From Paramicrosporidium saccamoebae (taxonomy: Eukaryota; Rozellomycota), in contig MTSL01000168.1 in NCBI GenBank assembly GCA_002794465.1, positions 5,683 through 69,682 on the forward strand: a DNA stretch of 64,000 nucleotides. Reading direction: 5' to 3'. Shown in pieces: positions 9,823-19,136 of the stretch. Below the pieces are notes generated by a model. That model had not been told where the DNA came from, did not search any database, and saw only the letters and a program-made list of their open reading frames with translations. The translations under genes were made by a program, and so were the position numbers. Positions within the stretch are counted from its first letter, which is position 1. The number at the start of each line of letters is the position of its first letter.

Positions 9823-10425
9823 ATGACATCAAACGCCTCGGTATGCATTATATCAAGTTTAATCTCATTGCCATAGACTGCCGTATCAGTGCTAGTGACG
9901 GACCCTTCCTACGTCAAGACCCGCTCAGATTTTGACGAAAATATCCTCCCCGACACCTGCGGGGACCCTACACACAAAACACCTGGCTCCTACGTGCGTC
10001 TCCCTCTCACCTCTACCACCTGGGAGTCTCTCCGAAAGCCGCAGCAGTTCCTGCGTCCCAGTCCTGAAAGTGACGAAATGCTGTTCGTATTGGGAGACCT
10101 CCACCCATTGCAAGAGTACGAGTACGTTGGATCACACCACACAGACTCTGGGTTGACGGCAATATTGCGAGACGATGCTTATGCGGGCGAGGATGCAGAG
10201 CTGGACTGGTTAGAGTTGGTGGCGAGGACACTGGAGAACCCGCGGGACGGCGCCATTGATGTGGATGATTTCTCCCCTCTCGACTTTTGTGGCAGTGTTC
10301 CAGAGGAGGAATCTGCTGTGGCCGTCTTTGGAAAACGCAATCCCGCCAATGGAGGCTATGACAGTGTAGTGATGAGGGCATGGTGCAAGGCCTTTCCCAG
10401 CGTAGAATCAGATCTAGAGTCTTAA
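9823..10425 (+). CDS. Unrecognised 188-residue acidic protein
   Basis: I do not recognise this family. The long frame lacks an ATG until well inside, but a 36-nt intron (9841-9876, GTATGC...CATAG, with an internal TTAATC) joins a six-codon first exon (9823-9840, MTSNAS) in phase to the rest. The product is soluble and acidic, rich in Asp, Glu, Pro and Ser, with no signal peptide or membrane segment. Notable stretches are LPDTCGDPTHKTPGSYVRLP, MLFVLGDLHPLQEYEYVG and IDVDDFSPLDFCG. Its length, intron structure and balanced composition suggest a real gene. It lies between tRNA-Val and the RUN-domain gene. Confidence 0.62.
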
Positions 10426-10610
10426 TTAAAAGTGTGCACGAGCGTGATTTAATATCAAAGATGCAGTCCCGACTACACCGTGTCTAATGTCGGATGACCC
10501 TCAAGCCGTATTTAGAGTTGCCTCTTTGCGAATACTCCCACCACGCAACACAAACCCTCAACACCGGACTCTAGCAGAGACTAAACCTTGTTATCGACAC
10601 CTAATTAAAG

Positions 10611-10620
10611 GCTGATTGGT
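10611..10620 (+). promoter_or_regulatory. CCAAT box (GCTGATTGGT)
   Basis: An inverted CCAAT box 22 nt upstream of the RUN-domain gene ATG. It is one of several such sites close to start codons in this window. Confidence 0.4.
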
Positions 10621-10641
10621 CGGATTTATTATTACGCCGCA

Positions 10642-12121
10642 ATGTGTCCTACTTTGACAGAAGAATTGGCCCATAGTCAGGGCTCCATCTACCAGGACGC
10701 ACGTAGCGACATGGAGATATTCGAAAAAGGCCTTGATAAAATATTGTCGACAGTAGACCTTTCAACAACAGAGCTCAGCCCCGCCGAGGTGGATACTTCG
10801 CGGAAGATTCGGAAAAAGTATGGATTGGAGGAGCTCTGCCAGACTGACGATTCCTCCATCTGTCTTTCACGACATAGCAGCTCGGGACGAGACCATGGCC
10901 AGGAGATTGCGATTCTCCACTCGACGCTGCATTTGCTGACTCGCCGTTTCCTGGAAGAGCTCGTGTCGGGAGGAACAGTGGAGAATGAGCATCCGCTACT
11001 GGAGCCGTTCCTGGCCGTGCTAGAGGTCATGCTATGGCATGGCTGGCAGGGCAGCTTTTTGGGACGAAGGAGTATTTGGGGACTGGTCCGACGGACGAAT
11101 AGCGGTGCAGTGGAGAATGTGCGACAATGGGAGGGGTTGAAGAGTAGTGCAGGGAGAGTACGGGCCTGGATCCGACTAACAATCATGAACAAGACATTGG
11201 CTACCGATCTAACCCATCTCATCAACTCTGAGGGCGCCTTGATTGCGTATGAGCATCATGATGTTTTCAATGTGTAGGGAATGTTATGATGATTGGGCCT
11301 GTATGAGATCCGACGAATTCCAGCCCATGTTAGCACTCATCAGCACACTGGACGCCATCGATTTTAATCTGTTTGTCAAGGAGGAGGAGATTGCCAAGAC
11401 TGGCTTTACCGACGACTGGAGTGGATTATTTGCGGGGAATCAGTTGAATTTTGACCGGCTAACTCCCCCAGTGCGTATTTCACTGAATTTGCTGCGGGTC
11501 GGGTCGATGAAATCCCCCTCAATGGGAAGCCTTCTCAGTCAGGGAAAGGGTAACGATGACGATTTGGTAATGCAGCGTCTAATCGCCCTGAATGACGAAA
11601 ATGCGCGACTGCGAAGGTCGCTGGTTGCACAAATAAACCAGCGCGCATACTTCCAGGAGGAATACCGACGGGCCCAAACACGCTGTGCTGCTGCTCTCCT
11701 AGAAAGTCACACCTTTTACGAAGACAATGGGATACTACAGCGACGCGTCAAGGAGTTGGCATCGTTGATTGAAGTTCATGAACGAACAAATGAGGCATTA
11801 CAGGAGCAACTTGCAGATGCCTACAATGACGACACGGGCGATAGGGAGCAGGGTAGGAGAATGCGGGACACAATCAATCGACTGGGAGCCGAGTTGGAGA
11901 CGGAACGGATGCACCACAAAGCGGCCCGTTCTGAACTCGATCAGCGGGAAAGCAGTGAAACGTCAGCAATAGAACAGCTAAAGAGCCAGTTGGCCGAGTT
12001 ACGGGAATGCGAAGACTCGTGGACTGATCGTGTCAAAATGTTGCAAGAACAGCTAAAGCTGGCCAACAGTCTAAAAGAGGAATACAAACGACGTCTGAAA
12101 TCTTCCAGTCCCGATCCATAG
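10642..12121 (+). CDS. RUN-domain coiled-coil protein (RUFY-like, no FYVE finger)
   Basis: About 481 residues in two exons, 10642-11273 and 11308-12121. The 34-nt intron (GTAGGG...ATGAG) restores the RUN alignment: the spacing YEHHDVFNV-SDEFQPM...DAIDFNL matches RUFY proteins within one residue. The RUN domain (about 100-245) includes LLEPFLAVLEVMLWHGW, RVRAWIRLTIMNKTLATDL and the helix before DFNLFVKEEE. RUN domains bind small GTPases of endosomal and lysosomal traffic. From about 297 to the end is a long heptad-rich coiled coil (LNDENARLRRSL onward). The C-terminus stops at SSSPDP without the zinc-binding FYVE domain of animal RUFY proteins, so it would not bind PI3P that way. A 52-nt alternative intron exists but would delete part of the RUN fold. 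Confidence 0.78.
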
Positions 12122-12221
12122 ACATTCCGTTAATCTCTGTGACCTTTATTCCCATTATCTCTTACCCCCTACTCTAGATCTCCACGCACAAGTTACAAGT
12201 AAAACTTCTATTATACAACTG

Positions 12222-13307
12222 TTACGGCTTTTGGTATCCACCATGCACCAAATAAGTGTTGGGAAAGGTCTCTCGCAGCTTGGCCACCGAGTAGGAGCTC
12301 TTCCAATAATTCATGACAATCTCGGCATACACAAATTTGTGTATCACCTGACGCACCACCATAATATTCTCCAGATCGTAGAGGAACCGCCAAAAGTCTG
12401 TATCAAAGGAACGGTCCTTTCGGGGAGTGGCAGCCTGCACATATGGACGATAGTGGCGGATGTACCAGGCGCGGAATTGTCGATCTCCCACATTATACAG
12501 GGCATTGCCGTTCATGTGGAAATACTGCGGAGGATGGCGGGTAGCATAGACTCCCTTATTGTAGCCGCGATAGATGCTGCCCTTCATCCAGAAGGACGGC
12601 TGGGGCCAGCGCACCGAAGTGTCCAAGGCATTGAGCCAGTTGCTGCGGATCGGATAGCAATCGGGTTCCATATAAAAGACGTACTGTCCGGGATACTGCA
12701 GCTTCACCTTGCCAACCAGCAGCTTTTCAATCATCAGACGGGTGCCCTTGTAATAAGTGTCGCTACTACCACTCAGATTAGCGTGTTGGATCTCAATGGA
12801 CTGGAAACAGGACAACACGTCAGAAGTCAGATTGGCCACGGCAGCCTGGAGACGCGCCTCCAACTCGGCAATATACGCCTTTTTCTTCGAATCCGCTGAA
12901 CTGTACAACACCAAATGATATCCTGTGAGAGGAGAGGCGGGCTGTCCCTCTCGACTGCAAGGTGGAAAGGTTTGCCACAGTCGCAAATTCCCCTCCACTC
13001 GACCCACTTGGCTGGTGTGGAATGGCATCACCACGTGTGTTAGACGCTGTCCATGGTACGTTGGATAATTGTCACTGCATGTGCCGTTGCCATAGTGTTG
13101 CACACATTGCTCCCCACTGCTCAAATTCATCACTGGACGTCCATTGCTGTTTCCAACGTGCAGCATGCGTCCCACATCGAGGTCATCCTCCTCCTCCAGG
13201 ATCATGGCCAAACGACGGTAGAAGCGCTCCCCCACAAACAACACATTGGCCGCTATACTAAAGTACAGAATCAGCACGGTTGTCCGTCGCTGTAGAATGG
13301 GCAACAT
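12222..13307 (-). CDS. Type II membrane glycosyltransferase-like protein, array member 1
   Basis: 361 residues from the first ATG. One N-terminal signal anchor (TTVLILYFSIAANVLFVG) is followed by a lumenal domain, as in Golgi glycosyltransferases. It has the full motif set of the local family: LTHVVMPFH...L-x-LWQTFPPC, FYMEPDCYPIRSNWLNALD, FWMKGSIYRG, HMNGNALYNVGD and FDTDFWRFL. The EPDC motif sits where a GT-A fold carries its metal-binding DxD, and NGNALY resembles an acceptor loop. The CAZy family is not recognised and the enzyme role is inferred from these motifs. It is head to head with member 2, with 100 bp between the ATGs. Confidence 0.72.
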   Translation of the reverse strand: MLPILQRRTTVLILYFSIAANVLFVGERFYRRLAMILEEEDDLDVGRMLHVGNSNGRPVMNLSSGEQCVQHYGNGTCSDNYPTYHGQRLTHVVMPFHTSQVGRVEGNLRLWQTFPPCSREGQPASPLTGYHLVLYSSADSKKKAYIAELEARLQAAVANLTSDVLSCFQSIEIQHANLSGSSDTYYKGTRLMIEKLLVGKVKLQYPGQYVFYMEPDCYPIRSNWLNALDTSVRWPQPSFWMKGSIYRGYNKGVYATRHPPQYFHMNGNALYNVGDRQFRAWYIRHYRPYVQAATPRKDRSFDTDFWRFLYDLENIMVVRQVIHKFVYAEIVMNYWKSSYSVAKLRETFPNTYLVHGGYQKP

Positions 13308-13407
13308 TGGCACGTAATGAGAGGGATTAGACTTTCTAAACAAAACATCACATTGCCTTATTGGGACGGCGAGGAAATCTGTCTGGATCGGGAAGGGGCG
13401 GCTGACA

Positions 13408-14466
13408 ATGGCGGCGAAAGGGAAGAGTCGGACCTGGCCCGCTTATCTTGTTCTGCTAGCCAGCACCACATTGAATGTGCTGCTTCTTGTGCAACTCTTT
13501 AACAAGAATGCGTCTATGGATGAGATGGTGTGGCAGCCCGTGTACCGATCCTGGCCAGGATGGCTGTCACTTGTCCGTCCAGACATGAAGAATGTGGACC
13601 TCACCAAACTGGATGCTCCACCCACCCATCGCGGCAAGCTCAGTCACGTCTTGTTCACCATGAGGGACACTATGGAGGATTTCATCGAGTTTCAGGAAAC
13701 ACTGGAATATTGGAAAAAGTATCCGCCCTGTCTGGTCGACTCTTACCCAACCAATACGGAACAATCAGATATTTCCCTGGTAATATACTACGACGCAAAG
13801 CCAGCCCGAAAGACGCTAAGAAGAATTGTCCGCGCCTTAAACAATCTCCCGTCCCCAGTTAAATCGTGTTTTGCTCAAGTTCAAATCCGTCACGCGGGCC
13901 TAATGCCCCTTCATTCTCTTATTCCTGAGGCTGAACGGGCGCAATGGCGATCCGTCTTTACATCACTCCTCACCAATACTGCTGCTATAGAGGCCCCCAA
14001 CCATGTGCTGATCCTTTCCAGCGCCTGTCGACCCGTGCAGCCCGATTGGCTGAATCATGTGGACTACCAGACTCGTCCCCCGAATGAACATGCCTGGATC
14101 CGCGGAAGTGCCTTTCTTGGCTACACAGAAACACTGCCCACCAGTCTGGGGGAGTTGGTACGCATCTCACCCGCAGGACTATACTTTCTCGGCGACTCGA
14201 GCTTTGCACAATTCTACATGACACGGGTGAGGCCGTGGTATCAGACCACCGAAGCTCCTCTAGGCGAATTCAATGATCGCTGGGCACTGGACATGGCTGC
14301 ATATCTTGCACGCGATACAGATGAAGGTGATTGGATGGCCGTTACTCATCAATTCCGCCATGCCAGCTTCATTGCCGACTATAGCGGACGAACTGTTTCC
14401 TTGGAACAAATCCATCGTGACCGTCCTGACACGGTTCTCGTTTGTGCTCGCAATATCGTCCCCTAA
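13408..14466 (+). CDS. Glycosyltransferase-like protein, array member 2, active-site motifs lost
   Basis: 352 residues with an N-terminal signal anchor (AYLVLLASTTLNVLLLVQLF). The family backbone is clear: LSHVLFTMRD, LEYWKKYPPC, LNNLPSPVKSCF and WLNHVDYQTRPPNEHAWIRGS. The putative metal site EPDC is replaced by SSAC and HxNGNALY by ISPAGLY. It groups with members 3 and 4 by these losses and by the RPPNE-x-x-W block shared with member 3. It may be non-catalytic or have a changed substrate. The frame is intact, so it is not an obvious pseudogene. Confidence 0.68.
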   Translation: MAAKGKSRTWPAYLVLLASTTLNVLLLVQLFNKNASMDEMVWQPVYRSWPGWLSLVRPDMKNVDLTKLDAPPTHRGKLSHVLFTMRDTMEDFIEFQETLEYWKKYPPCLVDSYPTNTEQSDISLVIYYDAKPARKTLRRIVRALNNLPSPVKSCFAQVQIRHAGLMPLHSLIPEAERAQWRSVFTSLLTNTAAIEAPNHVLILSSACRPVQPDWLNHVDYQTRPPNEHAWIRGSAFLGYTETLPTSLGELVRISPAGLYFLGDSSFAQFYMTRVRPWYQTTEAPLGEFNDRWALDMAAYLARDTDEGDWMAVTHQFRHASFIADYSGRTVSLEQIHRDRPDTVLVCARNIVP

Positions 14467-14933
14467 TAAAGTCATTTTCATTACGAGCTCCAGGTGTGAT
14501 GTAAGGGCTGATTAGCTGGATATTTGTGTGCTAGGACGCGAGACGTGGTGGGTCAACCCGCTATATTTAAGGCCTAAGAACTCCCATTGGTTGCTACGAT
14601 CTGACGGCGAGCCTTGCCCCATAAATGAAAACGATATTTAATAAAAGGGGCTCTCGCTTGAAGTGTCACAATAAGGGGTTCCTGCACCCAGGCCGTTGTA
14701 TCACCACGGAACAGAACGCATCAATTAGCTGGGTATTTGAAGCCAGTGAGCAAGATTTCATTTCGCCTCATTTCGCCCCATTTCGCCTCTTCTCGCCCGA
14801 ACGAGGCCATTGGATTAACGATGGACGAGATTTCTTAATACGTGGTATTCTCCCCACTACGCGACATATGCATGCCCAAATCGGGCTAAATTCATTTTCC
14901 TTATATCGTGTTTACCGCTGGGAAAATCCGATC
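14467..14933. other. Spacer upstream of array member 3
   Basis: Contains an inverted CCAAT box (CCCATTGGTT, 14583-14592), a short CATTTCGCC repeat track near 14759-14800 and AT-rich DNA. An open frame in phase with member 3 extends back to an ATG at 14625, but its product resembles nothing and would bury the signal anchor. I treat it as noncoding. Confidence 0.5.
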
Positions 14934-16040
14934 ATGATGAGGGACGTGATAGTAGAGGGATTGTGGACCATTGCCACGATCATCTCCATTTCTATCAACT
15001 TTCATCTCCTGGGCATTGTACTGGAGCGGCCCGAAAATCCCCGTGAATCCACTGCCCCACTCTCGCGTTTCCCAGTCCCCGCAGTGCCGGCCAAACAAGC
15101 CCGTGACAACACAACGGATGCCTTAGTATCCGCTTCATCATTAGCCTTTTCCCCCAAGGACCTTGAAGGACTGCCAAAATTTACGGGAATGCTCAGTCAT
15201 GTGGTTCTCGAGGTGGGCGAAGGCAAGGATGAGGAAGAAAAGATCAAACGTCTGTTTGAATATTGGAGCAAATTCCCGCCCTGTCTGTTGGCTTCGAATC
15301 CCACTAATTGGAGTCAGTCCGAGATTACCTTTAGCATGTTGTTACGTGGCACTCGGGAGGCCAAGAAAGTGGAGCAGCTGAAGCAGCTCTTTAACACACT
15401 GCCCAAGACGGTGCGCGCATGTTTCAAGACGTTTGAGATTTTGCAGGCTGGATTGCCAGACCTCAAAAATAATCGGCTGGAGACATTGCGGGATGACTCC
15501 CGGAAACTCTTCTCCGCCATCATGCTGAATAGCATTAAACTGGAAAAACCCAATCATGCGCTGTACATTTCGGCCGACTGTGTGCCAATCCAGCCCAATT
15601 GGCTGAATTTGGTGGATTATCGCACTCGTCCGCCGAACGAGCCGTTCTGGATGCAAGGCAGCGTGTTCCGTGGCCAGCGTTCCGAGTGGACGCGAAACAT
15701 GGCATCTTTTCTGCATCTGAGTCGGTATTCAATCTACAATCTGGATGATGCTGCCTTCAGGACGTGGTATCTTCATAGCGTAGTGCCCTACACTCGGGAA
15801 GTGCCCATCCCCCTCTATGACTTTGGCCGGTGGGATATGGATTTGGCCCATTATCTGGCCGATGTTGGCCGGTCAGTAGACTATCAAATGGCTGCCTCAA
15901 AGTTCCGTCTGACCAATACAATTCTGAATCAGTGGAATGTCACCATCAACATTCCCGAAATTATATCACGTGAACCTGATGTGGCCATTGCGTGTGGGAT
16001 TGTTCCTGAATTGATAAAACAAGTTCTTGAGACGCAATAA
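14934..16040 (+). CDS. Glycosyltransferase-like protein, array member 3, partly degenerate motifs
   Basis: 368 residues from the ATG-ATG at 14934, chosen because it places the signal anchor (VIVEGLWTIATIISISINFHL) at the N-terminus and gives the family length. An in-frame ATG at 14625 would add 103 unsupported residues. Family blocks are LSHVVLEVGE, LFEYWSKFPPC, FNTLPKTVRACF, WLNLVDYRTRPPNEPFWMQG and YNLDDAAFRTWY. EPDC has become SADC and the NGNALY loop is LSRYSIYNLDD, so one acidic residue of the metal site is gone. Its TAA stop lies within AATAAA. Confidence 0.68.
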   Translation: MMRDVIVEGLWTIATIISISINFHLLGIVLERPENPRESTAPLSRFPVPAVPAKQARDNTTDALVSASSLAFSPKDLEGLPKFTGMLSHVVLEVGEGKDEEEKIKRLFEYWSKFPPCLLASNPTNWSQSEITFSMLLRGTREAKKVEQLKQLFNTLPKTVRACFKTFEILQAGLPDLKNNRLETLRDDSRKLFSAIMLNSIKLEKPNHALYISADCVPIQPNWLNLVDYRTRPPNEPFWMQGSVFRGQRSEWTRNMASFLHLSRYSIYNLDDAAFRTWYLHSVVPYTREVPIPLYDFGRWDMDLAHYLADVGRSVDYQMAASKFRLTNTILNQWNVTINIPEIISREPDVAIACGIVPELIKQVLETQ

Positions 16041-16065
16041 ATTCTGTTATGTAACTGAATAATAT

Positions 16066-16201
16066 GGAATTGGGACTCGACTGAATCAGGGAATTATCAC
16101 TCGACTAAATCAGAGAATTGTGACTTGACTAAATTAGAGAATTGTCACTCGACTGAATCAGAGAATTGTGATTCGACTAAATCAAAGAATTGTCACTCGA
16201 C
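16066..16201. repeat. 24-nt tandem repeat upstream of array member 4
   Basis: About 5.7 copies of a 24-nt unit (core GAATTGTCACTCGACT then AAATCAGA) run without a gap from 16066. The repeat is in the spacer between members 3 and 4. Confidence 0.85.
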
Positions 16202-16302
16202 AGTACCAAGTCTATTATAACATTGCGTATCGAAAATTCAACAGTTTTGTGAACAGACGGAATAAAGAGGACATTGGTGCGTCCATTGGGTTATTTATCC
16301 TA

Positions 16303-17277
16303 ATGAGGAACACGGTTAGACATGTGTTGCTCTTCTCTGTCATTCTGAACGTTTTGCTGCTAGATTTATCAGGATGGAAGAATGTCACCCAAAAGCAAAG
16401 AAATGGTTCGCTCCCGTTGCTCCATCCAGCCAACTGTTTGGCGGGTTTTGACGCACAGAACATTCGAATGCGACAGTATGCCTATCGAGCCCGTCTTACC
16501 CATCTGGTCATTGTTTTCAGCAAGCGTCAGATGGCTGACTTGCAACGTCTGCTCCACTCCTGGGTCAGCCATCCACCCTGCAAAGCCGACGTCCCGCGAC
16601 CCCTCGGACCGTTGGGAAGGAATATCCATTTGGTGTTGCACGTGTCCGAGTCCAGGAAAATAGCGAGAATCCAAGCCAAATTGGAGGTCATGTACAAAGG
16701 GCTACCGCCCGCGATTCAAAAGTGTTTTCAGGACATGTCGGTGAGTTTTGGAGAATTGGATAATTCCCACGCAGTGGAATACGATTGGGGACGATGGATC
16801 CTCTTTGACCATATGGTGACAGGCTATCTGGGCATTATTGATCCTTCCTACGTTTACTACATGAATGTACACACCCGACCAGTGGCATCAGGTTGGCTTG
16901 GCACTCTTGATTCGCTCTGTCGATGGCCCAGTGCTCCATTCCTCATAAAGGGCACCATGATGGCTGCTCAAAATACAACCCATCCACCCCACCTGAGCGA
17001 GGAGGCGCTATACTACTTGGGAAGTTCTGCCCTACGATTGTTCTATCTAAACTACATATCGCCTCTCATCGCCAGTGGGAAGGACCATTTTGTAGAAGAA
17101 TGTATTACGCGCTTTCTTGATGATCCCACTCAACAGGAAACTTCGTCACAGGTTGCGCATCAAGTCCAATACACTGACGTGTTATCCTTTGCGCACAATT
17201 CGCCGTTCACTGTGCAACAATTGTTAGTGACGCGACCGAACACAGTACTAGCCAGGGGATATGCTGGGCAGATTTAG
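16303..17277 (+). CDS. Glycosyltransferase-like protein, array member 4, most diverged
   Basis: 324 residues from the first ATG, which starts directly at the signal anchor (MRNTVRHVLLFSVILNVLLL). The family scaffold remains: LTHLVIVFSKRQ, LLHSWVSHPPC, LPPAIQKCFQDMSV, WLGTLDSLCRWPSAPFLIKG and LYYLGSSALRLFYL. All putative catalytic motifs are changed: EPDC is NVHT, NGNALY is SEEALYY and DTD is VEE. It is probably non-catalytic or strongly re-specialised. AATAAA begins right after the stop. Confidence 0.65.
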   Translation: MRNTVRHVLLFSVILNVLLLDLSGWKNVTQKQRNGSLPLLHPANCLAGFDAQNIRMRQYAYRARLTHLVIVFSKRQMADLQRLLHSWVSHPPCKADVPRPLGPLGRNIHLVLHVSESRKIARIQAKLEVMYKGLPPAIQKCFQDMSVSFGELDNSHAVEYDWGRWILFDHMVTGYLGIIDPSYVYYMNVHTRPVASGWLGTLDSLCRWPSAPFLIKGTMMAAQNTTHPPHLSEEALYYLGSSALRLFYLNYISPLIASGKDHFVEECITRFLDDPTQQETSSQVAHQVQYTDVLSFAHNSPFTVQQLLVTRPNTVLARGYAGQI

Positions 17278-17461
17278 AATAAAGCCATTGTAGTTCTTGG
17301 ATAGTGTCGTGAATTATGGATCGTAGATAAAGGAATAAGGGATAAAGGATAAAGGGATATCTCTCCACCTGTCCAACTTGGTGAAATTGACTTTGTGGAC
17401 TTTGTTCGACAATTAGAATAAACATAACTATATTTGGAAGTGATTCTGGATACGGAACTGG

Positions 17462-18934
17462 ATGGAAAAGTATCATCGTGCAGTTCAAACAGTTTTGGTG
17501 CTGAATCTGGTGTTTTGTGCCCTGCTCCTTCAGCAATTGTTCTTTGTCGCTAAACCGGAGCAGCATGGCAAACTAAAGAGAGTGAAAAATTCCGGCTCGG
17601 AAGGGAGGACCGAGTTTTCAAACAATAGGCCGATATGGAATAACGCGGCGGAACTATTAGGCAGGGTTAATGTGACAGAATTAACAAGTGGAAATAACAT
17701 GAAGGAATCGTTGGGGAGAAATGACGTGACAGAATCATTGGGAGGAGATGACCTGACAGAATCATTGGGAGGAAATGACGTGACAGAATCATTGGGAGGA
17801 AATGACGTGACAGAACCGTCAGGAAGAAATAGCATGCAGGCATCATTGGGAAGAAATGACGTGATGGAATCACCAGACGGGATTAATGTGACGGAATCAC
17901 CAGACAGGATCAATGTGACGGAATCACCAGAAAGGATTAATGTGACGGAATCATCAGGCATGATTAACGTGACGGAATCATCAGGCAGGAGTAACGTGAT
18001 AGAATCAACAGGTAGGAGTAACATGACAGAATTATCCGGAGGAAATGACGTGACGGGACCATCAGACAGTAATGACCCACCAATGGGTGATATTGTGCTA
18101 AAGTCTCCACAACGACTACGAGATGTCGTGATTCCCTTTACAACGGGTCAAGTCTCGCGCGTATTTGAACAGTTTGACAGCTGGCGTAGTTTCCAACCCT
18201 GTCCAACCGTTCCTCCAAAGGGATCGTTGCCAGAAGGCTATGAATTCTACATGGCCAACCCAGACGTGGGTCGTAACATTACCCTCACTTTGGCGCTCTC
18301 CGGATTGGATGATCCAGGAGTCCGGAAGACGCTGTTGGATCGATTCCACAGTCTGCCCAAGGCCACAACCCAATGTTTCCGGGAGGTGCGGGTGGTCTTT
18401 GCTAATCTGACTGGCTCAGAGGACAGCTATCTGTCGGGTGCACGCAACATGGTGGAAGCTATGATGCGCAACGACTTTTATCTCGATGACCCATACTATG
18501 TGCTGTACATTGAGCCGGATTGCAGACCATTGAAGCGCTATTGGCTCGCCGCAATGGATGCCATGACGAGGCCGCCCACTGCTGATTTTTGGATTAAAGG
18601 CTCGTTGTACCGTGGTACCAGTCGAGGTGTCATTGAGAACGAGGTTTATGCGCGCCATCTCAACGGTAACGCAATATATCGGGTTGGCGATCCCGAATTC
18701 TTAAAGTTTCATTTTGACAAGGTGGTACCACATCCGGGATATAGAAGCGGCTATGACACGGATCGATACCAGTACTTTGCCGATCGGCGCGACGAGGTTT
18801 TAGGAGTTCGTCACAAGTTTGTCTACAGTGATTTCATCCAGAACATGTGGCATTACGAATACAGCCGGGCTCAATTACTGGCCGCCTCGCCCTACACCTT
18901 TATCACCCATGGGGGCTCTCCCAAACCGGAGTAA
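17462..18934 (+). CDS. Glycosyltransferase-like protein, array member 5, with repetitive glycosylatable stem
   Basis: 490 residues. The signal anchor (VQTVLVLNLVFCALLLQQLFF) is followed by a stem made of about 15 nine-residue repeats (69-203) of type NVTESxGR. Six units carry N-glycosylation sequons (NVT or NMT). The lumenal domain (about 210-490) has all family motifs: LRDVVIPFTTGQ, DVGRNITLTLALSG, LYIEPDCRPLKRYWLAAMD, FWIKGSLYRG, HLNGNAIYRVGD and GYDTDRYQYF. It is closest to member 6. The repeat expansion explains why it is about 130 residues longer than most members. Confidence 0.73.
   Translation: MEKYHRAVQTVLVLNLVFCALLLQQLFFVAKPEQHGKLKRVKNSGSEGRTEFSNNRPIWNNAAELLGRVNVTELTSGNNMKESLGRNDVTESLGGDDLTESLGGNDVTESLGGNDVTEPSGRNSMQASLGRNDVMESPDGINVTESPDRINVTESPERINVTESSGMINVTESSGRSNVIESTGRSNMTELSGGNDVTGPSDSNDPPMGDIVLKSPQRLRDVVIPFTTGQVSRVFEQFDSWRSFQPCPTVPPKGSLPEGYEFYMANPDVGRNITLTLALSGLDDPGVRKTLLDRFHSLPKATTQCFREVRVVFANLTGSEDSYLSGARNMVEAMMRNDFYLDDPYYVLYIEPDCRPLKRYWLAAMDAMTRPPTADFWIKGSLYRGTSRGVIENEVYARHLNGNAIYRVGDPEFLKFHFDKVVPHPGYRSGYDTDRYQYFADRRDEVLGVRHKFVYSDFIQNMWHYEYSRAQLLAASPYTFITHGGSPKPE
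17666..18070 (+). repeat. 27-nt in-frame tandem repeat in the stem of array member 5
   Basis: About 15 units of 27 nt (nine codons) keep the reading frame. The first half is dominated by NDVTESLGG-type units and the second by INVTESPxR and INVTESSGx units, indicating two separate rounds of expansion. Confidence 0.88.
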
Positions 18935-19136
18935 TAGAACATTGTGTAGTGCATGTAATGTGTACGACGTATAGGATACATTTGTGAGTTTCAATTACTT
19001 GTTACACTGTTTTTTAATGTAGTCTGGGCGATTGACAATGAAAGGCATTTTTGCCACTACCAAGCATACTGTCCCACCCGCCATCTACAATGTACGCAAT
19101 TTACAATAACAACCCACCCTATCGCCCATATGACGT

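Noticed and set aside
11272-11323. 52-nt alternative intron in the RUN-domain gene
   Set aside because: It keeps frame but deletes five to six residues of the RUN helix; the 34-nt option matches both the family spacing and local intron size.
12231-12899. 222-codon plus-strand frame
   Set aside because: Antisense to array member 1, which has all family motifs in the other direction.
14625-14933. 103-residue N-terminal extension of array member 3
   Set aside because: It would place the signal anchor in mid-protein, unlike all seven relatives, and has no similarity to any of them.
16066-16201. CRISPR array
   Set aside because: Units are contiguous with no unique spacers and the genome is eukaryotic; this is a minisatellite.
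17530-18024. Antisense 164-codon frame with LPxDSVTLI repeats
   Set aside because: It is the reverse reading of the 27-nt stem repeat of array member 5; periodic repeats create open frames on both strands.
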